From JBHELQ01 sp046262995 (GTDB taxonomy: Bacteria; Actinomycetota; Thermoleophilia; Solirubrobacterales; Thermoleophilaceae): 31,697 bases of DNA. The stretch lies in the NCBI GenBank assembly GCA_046262995.1, contig JBHELQ010000162.1, forward strand, positions 1 through 31,697. The letters run 5' to 3'. The translations under genes and the position numbers were made by a program. This document shows positions 14,600 to 20,710 of the stretch, piece after piece (the first letter of the stretch is position 1; the number at the start of each line of letters is the position of its first letter). The notes under the pieces were generated by a model, which was not told the origin of the DNA, did no database searches, and saw only the letters and a program-made list of their open reading frames with translations.

Positions 14600-15586
14600 T
14601 CAGCCCGGCGGGTTCTCCATCTTGCGCGTGTCCCGGGGCTCGAGGAACGGCTCGTCCTCCGCCGCCTGTCCCCCCTCGATCTGCTGCCCCCGCTCGAGCT
14701 CGGCGTTGAACTCGGCGCCCAGCAGGATCGCGATGTTAGAGATCCAGAGCCAGGTCAGGAACGCGATCACCCCGCCGAGGGCCCCGTACGTCTTGTTGTA
14801 GGAGCTGAAGTTCGCGACGTAGAAGGCGAACGCCGCCGAGGCGATGATCCACACGAGCACGCCGACGACGCTGCCGGGGCTGATCCAGCGGAACTTCGGA
14901 TGCTTCACGTTCGGCGCTGCCCAGTACAGGATCGCGAACATCGTCATCACGACGAGCAGGATCACGGGCCACTTGGCGATGTCCCAGGCGGTCGTCGCCG
15001 AGCTGCCGATCCCGAGCACCTTGCCGACCTGGTCCGCCAGCGGACCGGTGACCGCGACCCCGACCACGACGGCCGCGAGCATCAGGAGGAGCACGAGCGT
15101 CGTGCCCACCCGGGTGGGGAGGGTCTTCCAGATCGGGCGCCCCTCCTCGACGTCGTAGATCGAGTTCGAGGCGCGCATGAACGCCGCCACATAGCCGGAG
15201 GCCGACCAGAGTGCCGCCGCCAGGCCGACCACGAACAGGATGCCGGCGGCGCCCTGGCTCTTCTGCAGGTTCTGGATCGCGCTCGTGAAGATCTGCTTGG
15301 CGGGGCCGGGGGCGACCGAGCCGACGTTGTCGATCAGCGGCTGCGTGGCCGAGTGGCCGATCAAGCCGAGGATCGACACCAGTGCCAGCAGTGCCGGGAA
15401 GATCGCGAGCACGCCGTAGTAGGTCAGCGCAGCCGCCCAGTCGGTCAGGTTGTCGCGGCTGAACTCCTTGATCGTCCGCTTGAGGGTGGCGAGCCAGCCC
15501 TTTCCGCTCAGGTCGCTGGGCTCGTCGGGCGCCCGGCTGTCGTCGTGCCCCTCGGCATCACGGCGTTCGGTCGTCTCCTGCGCCAT
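14600..15586 (-). CDS. YihY/BrkB family inner-membrane protein
   Basis: A 328-residue protein with a hydrophilic N-terminus (1-45), six hydrophobic helices between about 50 and 295, and a charged acidic tail. Family motifs visible are DWAAALTYYGVLAIFPALLAL at the first helix, SASGYVAAFMRASNSIYDVEEGRP after the second, and YGALGGVIAFLTWLWISN near the last. YihY/BrkB proteins are widespread membrane proteins of unclear role, once misannotated as ribonuclease BN. The ATG at 15586 is preceded by GGAGG at 5 bases, a clear ribosome-binding site. The 140 bases upstream hold hairpins but no convincing promoter. It may be read together with DUF1360 and GH15. Confidence 0.92.
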   Translation of the reverse strand: MAQETTERRDAEGHDDSRAPDEPSDLSGKGWLATLKRTIKEFSRDNLTDWAAALTYYGVLAIFPALLALVSILGLIGHSATQPLIDNVGSVAPGPAKQIFTSAIQNLQKSQGAAGILFVVGLAAALWSASGYVAAFMRASNSIYDVEEGRPIWKTLPTRVGTTLVLLLMLAAVVVGVAVTGPLADQVGKVLGIGSSATTAWDIAKWPVILLVVMTMFAILYWAAPNVKHPKFRWISPGSVVGVLVWIIASAAFAFYVANFSSYNKTYGALGGVIAFLTWLWISNIAILLGAEFNAELERGQQIEGGQAAEDEPFLEPRDTRKMENPPG

Positions 15587-15643
15587 CCGCTCCTCCGTTC
15601 AGTCGCCCGGCCAAGCGCCGGTCAGCTTTCGAAAACCCTCGGC

Positions 15644-15664
15644 GCCGCCGCGGTCGACGGCGGC
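15644..15664 (-). terminator. Hairpin downstream of the tandem YciF-like gene
   Basis: Perfect 7-base arms GCCGCCG (15644-15650) and CGGCGGC (15658-15664) with a 7-base loop. On the minus strand it is followed after about eight bases by GGGTTTTC. It lies 63 bases past the stop of the gene at 15727 and before yihY, so it may be a weak terminator; the U tract is short and displaced. Confidence 0.3.
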
Positions 15665-15683
15665 CTTGCGGCGACACGGAAAA

Positions 15684-15704
15684 CCCTTCCCAATGCGGGA
15701 GGGG
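15684..15704. repeat. Inverted repeat in the yihY upstream region
   Basis: CCCTTCCC (15684-15691) and GGGAGGGG (15697-15704) pair over eight positions (one G-U on the plus strand) around a 5-base loop. A second small inverted repeat, ACCGG-N5-CCGGT (15721-15735), overlaps the stop of the upstream gene. These could be mRNA processing or termination structures; I see no known riboswitch consensus. Confidence 0.3.
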
Positions 15705-15726
15705 CTAACCCTCAAGCTGGACCGGC

Positions 15727-16704
15727 CTAACCGGTGGCCCCCACGGCTTCCAGAGAGGCGTCGACCGCGCGATCGAATGCCCCGAACAGCCGCTCGGCCA
15801 TGGCGCGCTCCTCGTCACGGATGCGGAGGGCGGTCGAGGCGGTTTCCTCATCGCCCGCTCGCCGCGCGACTCGGGAGAGGAGCTCGTAGCCCGCGATCTC
15901 GAGGTGCTCGAAGGCGAACGTGAAGCCCGCCAGCTTGCCGGGCGTGTCCGGCTGCGCCTGGAAGAACCCGCCCCAGTTGAGGGCGCCGAGCCGCATCGCG
16001 GCGTCCTTCAGCCGCGACGGCGAAGCACCCAGCGCCTCCAGCCGCCCGGCGACCAGTCGCTGCTGCCGGCGGGTCTCCTCGAGATGTTCGGCGTACAGAC
16101 GCTCGAGCTCCGCGTCGCCGGCGATCTTCGGCCCCCGCTGTAGGAGCTGGATCGCCTGTGCCTCGATGGCGTGGGCATCCGTCAGGTACTTGACCAGCTG
16201 CGGCTCGAGCGCGTCCGCGTCCTGAGCGCGCAGGGATGCCTCGACCGCGATGTCGAAGCAGGCGGACAGACGCTCGATCATCGCGCCTTCCTCGTCACGG
16301 ATCCGGCGCGCGGCCTCGACGGTCTTGGCATCGCCCGCCCGCTCGGCGATCCGGATCAGCAGCTCGTACGCCGCCAGCTCCATGTGCTCGTAGGAGAAGG
16401 CGTGGGCCACCAGCTTTCCCGGCGTGTCCGGTTGCGACCTCGCGAACAGCACGAACGGGACCCCGGTCACGCGCCCGACGGCGTCCTTCAGCTTCGAGGG
16501 TGCTGCCCCACGCTGCTCGAGTCGGTCGCGTACCAGTCGTTCCTGGCCCTTGGTCTCGCCCAGGTGCTCTTCGAAGATGCGGGACAGCTCGGGATCGCCG
16601 GCGATCTTCGGTGCCGACTTCAGCTGGGCCAGCGCCTGCTCCTCGATCGAGTGGACATCCGTGAGGTACTTCGTAAGCTGCTCGTCGACGCTGCTTCCGG
16701 GCAT
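15727..16704 (-). CDS. Tandem-domain YciF-like (DUF892) ferritin-family protein
   Basis: A 325-residue protein made of two homologous ferritin-like four-helix domains, about residues 3-158 and 166-318. Each repeat has H(S/A)IE.QA, KIAGD.EL, EHL.ET, PDTPGKL, (Y/F)EH.E.A.YELL and RDEE.AM.ERL in the same order, so the duplication is plain. The Glu/His set in the four helices is what a di-iron site would need. Single-domain YciE/YciF proteins are induced by osmotic and oxidative stress. The ATG at 16704 has AAGGAG 8 bases upstream, a strong ribosome-binding site. The gene is divergent from a zinc-ribbon gene, with 210 bases between starts. An internal duplication is unusual for this family. Confidence 0.9.
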   Translation of the reverse strand: MPGSSVDEQLTKYLTDVHSIEEQALAQLKSAPKIAGDPELSRIFEEHLGETKGQERLVRDRLEQRGAAPSKLKDAVGRVTGVPFVLFARSQPDTPGKLVAHAFSYEHMELAAYELLIRIAERAGDAKTVEAARRIRDEEGAMIERLSACFDIAVEASLRAQDADALEPQLVKYLTDAHAIEAQAIQLLQRGPKIAGDAELERLYAEHLEETRRQQRLVAGRLEALGASPSRLKDAAMRLGALNWGGFFQAQPDTPGKLAGFTFAFEHLEIAGYELLSRVARRAGDEETASTALRIRDEERAMAERLFGAFDRAVDASLEAVGATG

Positions 16705-16803
16705 TTGGCGGTCTCCTTGGAGGGGTTGTGGGCCCTGTACCCGTCTACGCCCGCCGTATCCTCGCCGGGCTCGTCAAGGGCTGATCGCCACCCCTACCCA
16801 GGC

Positions 16804-16833
16804 GTTGACCCGTTGTGCTGTTTGGGGTAACGT
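16804..16833 (+). promoter_or_regulatory. Promoter of the zinc-ribbon gene
   Basis: TTGACC (16805-16810) and TAACGT (16828-16833) are spaced 17 bases apart, a near-consensus housekeeping promoter. The same stretch also reads GTTGAC-N15-GGGTAA (16804-16830), one base off a stress-sigma GTTT/GGGTA promoter, so both forms of RNA polymerase may use it. The start would be near 16840, leaving a leader of about 75 bases. Confidence 0.55.
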
Positions 16834-16914
16834 CCGCTCCCGCGTAGGACCGGCTGTCGAAAGCGGTAATTGCGGCAGGGCGGACTCGCGATATTCAGGA
16901 GGAGAGGGGATGCG

Positions 16915-17118
16915 ATGCCGTACCTGAATTGCCCGAACTGCCGTCTCACCGTCTACAGCGGCCCGTTCGACTCCCCGCGCGAGCACTGCCCGCGCTGCCA
17001 GAGCCGACTCGGAAAGGTCAGCCGCCTGTTCAGGTCCACGGTGCCGCAGCGCCTGGCTGACCGCGACGTGGTTCGCACCGGGACGGCGGACGAGCACGCC
17101 ACTCCCCCGCGCGGCTGA
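16915..17118 (+). CDS. Small zinc-ribbon protein
   Basis: A 67-residue protein with an N-terminal zinc ribbon, CPNC (residues 6-9) and CPRC (27-30), followed by a basic and then polar tail. No catalytic domain is present; a role as a small regulatory or metal-binding protein is inference. The start ATG 16915 is chosen because the ribbon begins at once (MPYLNCPNC). The strong AGGAGG (16897-16902) is 12 bases away and is better spaced for an out-of-frame ATG at 16910. The more proximal GAGGGG (16904-16909) could serve 16915. It is expressed from the promoter at 16804-16833 and converges with the CDF gene. Confidence 0.75.
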   Translation: MPYLNCPNCRLTVYSGPFDSPREHCPRCQSRLGKVSRLFRSTVPQRLADRDVVRTGTADEHATPPRG

Positions 17119-17127
17119 GGCGCGCCC

Positions 17128-18033
17128 CTAGCCCTCGCGCCGCAGCGGCGCGATCTGGAGTGGCCCGGTGTGCTCCTCCTCCACCTGCAGGGTGCTGTGC
17201 TCGATCCCGAAGCGCTCGCTCAGAAGTCGCGCGAGCTCGTGTCGCCGGGCCTGGCAGTCGGACCCCTGGCGCACCAGCACGTGCGCGGACAGCGAGGGGA
17301 AGCCCGAGGTGACCTCCCAGACGTGCAGGTCGTGGACCTCGACGACGTCGGCCTCCGCCGCCAGCGCACGACCGATCTCCCGCGGCTCGAGCCCGCGCGG
17401 GGCCGCCTCCAACAGGACGCGCCCCGAGTCGCGCAGCAGGCGATAGCCGGCGCGCAGCATCAGGGCCGCGACCACCAGGGCGGCGATGCCGTCCGCGCGC
17501 GAGAAGCCGGACAGCAGGATCACGAGGCCCGCCAGCGCGGTTGCGATGAAAGCGAAGAGGTCGGTCAGGATGTGCTGGAAGGCGCCCTCGACGTTCAGGC
17601 TGCGACGCTCGGTGCCCGCGAGCATTCGGGTCGCGGCCAGGTTGACCGCCACTCCGGCCAGGGCCACCACCAGCACGGGGGCTCCGTCCACTCCGGGGGG
17701 GTCGGCCAGCCGCCGGATGCCCTCGATCACTATCAGGGTCCCGAGGACGAGCAGCGTCGCGCCGTTCAGCTGCGCGGACAGGATCTCGCTTCGCCGAAGG
17801 CCGAAGGTGAAGCCACCCGCGGCCGGGCGCGCGGCCAGCCGGAGCGCCAGCAGCGCCAGCGCGATGGCGCCGGCGTCGGTGAGCATGTGGGCGGCGTCCG
17901 ACAGCAGCGCCAGCGAGCTCGCCAGGACGCCCCCGACGACCTCCACGGCCATCAGGCCGAGGATCAGCGCGAGCGCTCCGGCCAGCCTTCGGCCGTCCGC
18001 CGCCGGGCTCACGTGCGCGTGCCCGTCTGCCAC
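17128..18033 (-). CDS. Cation diffusion facilitator (CDF) metal exporter
   Basis: A 301-residue CDF transporter, the normal length of the family. It starts with a short His-containing tail (MADGHAHV), has six membrane helices, and carries the zinc-site HxxxD pairs in helix 2 (H49, D53 in SDAAHMLTDAG) and helix 5 (H154, D158 in FQHILTD). It ends in a cytoplasmic ferredoxin-like domain with DLHVWEV. CDF proteins export Zn2+, Co2+ or related divalent ions in exchange for protons. The start is GTG 18033, because CDF proteins of this group begin with the His tail; GTG 18066 is an alternative. The last codons contain a 19-base palindrome (17135-17153). Confidence 0.92.
   Translation of the reverse strand: MADGHAHVSPAADGRRLAGALALILGLMAVEVVGGVLASSLALLSDAAHMLTDAGAIALALLALRLAARPAAGGFTFGLRRSEILSAQLNGATLLVLGTLIVIEGIRRLADPPGVDGAPVLVVALAGVAVNLAATRMLAGTERRSLNVEGAFQHILTDLFAFIATALAGLVILLSGFSRADGIAALVVAALMLRAGYRLLRDSGRVLLEAAPRGLEPREIGRALAAEADVVEVHDLHVWEVTSGFPSLSAHVLVRQGSDCQARRHELARLLSERFGIEHSTLQVEEEHTGPLQIAPLRREG
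17135..17153 (+). terminator. Palindrome after the zinc-ribbon gene
   Basis: TCGCGCCGC-A-GCGGCGCGA is an exact 19-base palindrome that would fold as a 7-base-pair stem with loop GCAGC, 17 bases after the stop of the zinc-ribbon gene. It lies inside the 3' end of the CDF coding region and has no U tract, so terminator function is uncertain. Confidence 0.3.
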
Positions 18034-18068
18034 GACGTCATCGTGCCACGTGCGGCGGCCCCTCACGC

Positions 18069-18093
18069 GCTTAGCCCGGCGGGCCGCGGGTAG
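18069..18093 (+). promoter_or_regulatory. Weak stress-sigma-type promoter candidate
   Basis: GCTTAG (18069-18074), 13 bases, GGGTAG (18088-18093) resembles the GTTT/GGGTA elements elsewhere in the window but has a mismatch at a key -35 base. A start near 18100 would leave almost no leader before ATG 18103, conflicting with the AGGAG just upstream of that ATG. Confidence 0.25.
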
Positions 18094-18102
18094 CAGGAGC
18101 AG

Positions 18103-19155
18103 ATGCGCGTAGTCGTAGTCGGCGCGAGTGGCAACGTCGGCACGAGCGTCCTGCGGGCGCTCGCAGACGAGCCGGCCGTGGAGTCGGTGCTCGGCCTGGC
18201 CCGCCGCCGCCCGAAGCTGGGCTTTCCGAAGGTCGAATGGCGGACGGCGGACATCACGCGCTCGGAGCTGGCCCCACATTTCGCCGGCGCCGACGTGGTC
18301 ATCCACCTGGCCTGGCTGATTCAGCCGTCGCGTGACCTCGGCACGCTTCACGCGACGAACGTCGACGGCAGCGCCAGGGTCTTCGGCGCCGTCGCTGAAG
18401 CCAAGGTCCCGTCGCTGGTCTACGCCTCATCGGTCGGCGCCTATTCGCCCGGCCCGAAGGACCGGCGCGTGGACGAGAGCTGGCCGACGGGCGGCGTCGC
18501 CGCGTCCTTCTACTCGCGCCACAAGTCCGAGGTCGAGCGGCTGCTGGACGGCTTCGAGCAGGAGCATCCGGAGATGCGGGTCGTCCGCCTGCGGCCCGGC
18601 CTGATCTTCATGCGCGAGGCGGCCTCCGAGATCCGGCGCCTGTTCGTGGGGCCCTTCCTTCCGAACCCGCTGGTCCGGCGGCATCTCATCCCCGTGGTCC
18701 CGGCAGCCGAGCGGCTCGTGTTCCAGGCCGTCCACTCCCACGACGTCGGACAGGCATACCGGCTCGCCGCGGTGGGCGACGTACGGGGGCCGTTCAACGT
18801 GGCGGCCGAGCCCGTGCTCGACCAGCCGGAGCTCGCCCGCATCCTGGACGCGCGGCAGCTCTCTTTGCCCGGCGGCCTGCTGCGTGCCGCAGCGGCCGCG
18901 AGCTGGCGCCTGCGGCTCCAGCCGTCCGAGCCGGGCTGGGTGGACATGGGCCTGGCGGTGCCGGTGATGGATGTCACGAGGGCACGCGAACAGCTCGGCT
19001 GGAGGCCGCGCCACGGCGCAGACGACGCTCTTCGCGACCTCTTGGAGGGCCTCCGCGCAGGCGAAGGCCTCGACACCCCGCCGCTAGAGCCCGGCGCAGC
19101 CGGACCGCTGCGAGCACGCGAGCTCCTGACGGGGGTCGGCAGGCGCGCCGCCTAG
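18103..19155 (+). CDS. NAD-dependent epimerase/dehydratase (extended SDR)
   Basis: A 350-residue extended short-chain dehydrogenase. The Rossmann nucleotide motif GASGNVG is at residues 7-13, and the conserved SSVGAYSPG (109-117) and active-site Y137xxxK141 (YSRHK) follow. Family members epimerise or dehydrate nucleotide sugars, or reduce related substrates; nothing in the sequence fixes the substrate. The ATG at 18103 has AGGAG immediately upstream (short 3-4 base spacing). It is divergent from the CDF gene (69 bases between starts) and its stop is three bases from the stop of the convergent Thr/Pro-rich gene. Confidence 0.88.
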   Translation: MRVVVVGASGNVGTSVLRALADEPAVESVLGLARRRPKLGFPKVEWRTADITRSELAPHFAGADVVIHLAWLIQPSRDLGTLHATNVDGSARVFGAVAEAKVPSLVYASSVGAYSPGPKDRRVDESWPTGGVAASFYSRHKSEVERLLDGFEQEHPEMRVVRLRPGLIFMREAASEIRRLFVGPFLPNPLVRRHLIPVVPAAERLVFQAVHSHDVGQAYRLAAVGDVRGPFNVAAEPVLDQPELARILDARQLSLPGGLLRAAAAASWRLRLQPSEPGWVDMGLAVPVMDVTRAREQLGWRPRHGADDALRDLLEGLRAGEGLDTPPLEPGAAGPLRARELLTGVGRRAA

Positions 19156-19158
19156 GCG

Positions 19159-19866
19159 CTAGGGGGAGGTCGTCGTCGGCGTGGTGGGCGTCGTTTGCGC
19201 CGGCGTCGTCTTCTGCGGCGGCTTCTTCTTGTCGGACGTCGTCTTCTCGGGCGTCGTGGACGTGCTCGTGTCCTGCTCGGTCTGCTGGGGTTGCGGCTCC
19301 GTCGTCGTGGCCGGCGGCTCCCGCTGCGCGCCTGACCGCTTGTGGCCGCCGAAAAGCGTCGTCTTGCGGTCGCCCTTGCCGATCGAGCCGCCGGTCACGA
19401 GCTCGGTGCTCGTGATCGCGATCGCCGCCGCCGCGAAGGCCAGCACGGCGGTGACCGCCACCACCGAGAGCGCCACCCGCCGCCGGCGGCTCCGGGGCCG
19501 TCTGCCGTAGACCTGCACGGGTGGCGCCGGCGCCGCCGCCTCGCCGCTCCCAGGCTCGGCCGGGGCACGCTCGGGAAGCGGATCGGCCTCGTCGGGCGGG
19601 GGCGGAGCCGGGCCACCCGCCTCGGGCAGCGGCGCCGTGCGGTCGCTCGTCAGCTTCCGCGAGACCACCTCGGTCGGCCGGTGCAGCAGCTCGCTGACGA
19701 GCGCCACGATCACAGGGGTCAGCCCCGCCGACACCCAGGTGCCCGCGATCCAGAACTGCGAGGTGACCACTCCCGCGGCCGACGCGGCGACGAAAGCGAT
19801 CACCAGGGTGCGGACCGAAAGTCGGCGGGTCTCCTCGCGCTCGCGCTGGCGCGTGTGCGAGGCCAT
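19159..19866 (-). CDS. Two-helix membrane protein with Pro-rich linker and Thr/Pro/Lys-rich tail
   Basis: A 235-residue protein of no recognised family. It has a charged N-terminus (MASHTRQREREETRRL), two close hydrophobic stretches at about residues 21-36 and 41-58, a Pro/Ala/Glu-rich linker (about 77-115), a basic RRPRSRRRR patch before a further helix (about 126-146), and a low-complexity tail rich in Thr, Pro, Gln and Lys (about 180-235). The tail probably lies outside the membrane in or across the cell wall. The start is ATG 19866; longer readings run into the promoter of the divergent PfpI gene. There is no strong ribosome-binding site. The function is unknown. Confidence 0.75.
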   Translation of the reverse strand: MASHTRQREREETRRLSVRTLVIAFVAASAAGVVTSQFWIAGTWVSAGLTPVIVALVSELLHRPTEVVSRKLTSDRTAPLPEAGGPAPPPPDEADPLPERAPAEPGSGEAAAPAPPVQVYGRRPRSRRRRVALSVVAVTAVLAFAAAAIAITSTELVTGGSIGKGDRKTTLFGGHKRSGAQREPPATTTEPQPQQTEQDTSTSTTPEKTTSDKKKPPQKTTPAQTTPTTPTTTSP

Positions 19867-19920
19867 CGCCACCGCAACATAGCGACGGTCGCGTCTTGGA
19901 CGCGCCCAGACGGCGATTCC

Positions 19921-19946
19921 GTTTAGCACCGCGATGTGCCCGGTAC
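19921..19946 (+). promoter_or_regulatory. Candidate stress-sigma promoter of the PfpI-family gene
   Basis: GTTTAG (19921-19926), 14 bases, CGGTAC (19941-19946). The -35 is close to the SigB consensus; the -10 differs from GGGTAT at the first and last base. A start near 19953 gives a leader of about 39 bases with GGAGGA. A stress promoter fits the PfpI/DJ-1 gene. Confidence 0.5.
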
Positions 19947-19991
19947 GCGTTGAGTGACGGACTCGATCTCGAGCGGAGGAGAGTGAGAGGC

Positions 19992-20573
19992 ATGGCGAAG
20001 CTCGAAGGCAAGCGGGTCGCATTCCTCGCGACCGACGGTGTCGAGCAGGTCGAGCTCACCGAGCCCTGGAAGGCGGTTGAGCAGGCGGGCGGCGAGCCCG
20101 AGCTCGTCTCGCTCGAGTCCGGAGAGATCCAGGGCTTCGAGCACCTGGACAAGGGAGACACCTTCGAGGTCCAGCGCACGGTCGCAGACGCCGGCGCCGA
20201 GGACTACGACGGCCTGGTGCTCCCCGGCGGGGTGGCGAACCCCGACTTCCTGCGGGCAAGCGAGGACGCGGTCGAGTTCGCACGCAAGTTCTTCGAGGCG
20301 GGCAAGCCGGTGGCCGCGATCTGCCACGGGCCGTGGACGCTCGTGGAGGCTGACGTGGTCCGGGGCCGCAAGCTGACCTCATGGCCCAGCATCAAGACCG
20401 ATATCCGCAACGCCGGCGGCGAGTGGACCGACGAGGAGGTGGTGGTCGACAGCGGCTTCGTGACGAGCCGCAAGCCCGACGACCTGCCCGCCTTCTGCGA
20501 AAAGCTCGTCGAAGAGATCTGCGAGGGCCGCCACGAAGAGCAGGCCCTCCAGACCGCGGGCGGCGGCCAGTAG
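19992..20573 (+). CDS. PfpI/DJ-1 family protein (general stress class)
   Basis: A 193-residue class I glutamine-amidotransferase-like protein of the PfpI group. The nucleophile elbow AICHGPW places the reactive cysteine at C111 next to H112, and the DGVEQVELTEP segment near the N-terminus carries the acidic residue that polarises the thiol. Relatives are reported as stress-induced protein/nucleotide deglycases or cysteine peptidases and act in the cytoplasm, usually as oligomers. The ATG at 19992 follows GGAGGA by about 10 bases. The gene stands alone, with a stress-type promoter upstream and a strong hairpin terminator 29 bases after its stop. Confidence 0.92.
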   Translation: MAKLEGKRVAFLATDGVEQVELTEPWKAVEQAGGEPELVSLESGEIQGFEHLDKGDTFEVQRTVADAGAEDYDGLVLPGGVANPDFLRASEDAVEFARKFFEAGKPVAAICHGPWTLVEADVVRGRKLTSWPSIKTDIRNAGGEWTDEEVVVDSGFVTSRKPDDLPAFCEKLVEEICEGRHEEQALQTAGGGQ

Positions 20574-20601
20574 CCGCGAGCCCGCGTTCCCCCCGACCCA
20601 C

Positions 20602-20629
20602 CGACGGGGCGCCTACGGGCGCCCCGTCG
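20602..20629 (+). terminator. Strong hairpin terminator with a UNCG-type tetraloop
   Basis: A perfect 12-base-pair GC-rich stem (20602-20613 with 20618-20629) closes on C(TACG)G, which in RNA is the extra-stable cUACGg tetraloop. It is followed by TCGTCGTTTC, a partial U tract. It lies between the PfpI gene and the sugar ABC operon and would insulate them. Confidence 0.8.
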
Positions 20630-20656
20630 TCGTTTCGGACGCGCACATGGCGAATA

Positions 20657-20675
20657 ACCCGAGAGGACCTCGGGT
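20657..20675 (+). promoter_or_regulatory. Candidate operator upstream of the sugar ABC operon
   Basis: An inverted repeat ACCCGAG-N5-CTCGGGT (7-base perfect arms) lies 35 bases before ATG 20711. Its size and symmetry suit a dimeric sugar-responsive repressor of the LacI or similar type, but no regulator gene is in the window. It also contains GGGTAT (20672-20677) without a GTTT partner at the right distance. Confidence 0.4.
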
Positions 20676-20710
20676 ATCAGGCGCTCAGTGGAGCTAAGAG
20701 GAGGGGACGA

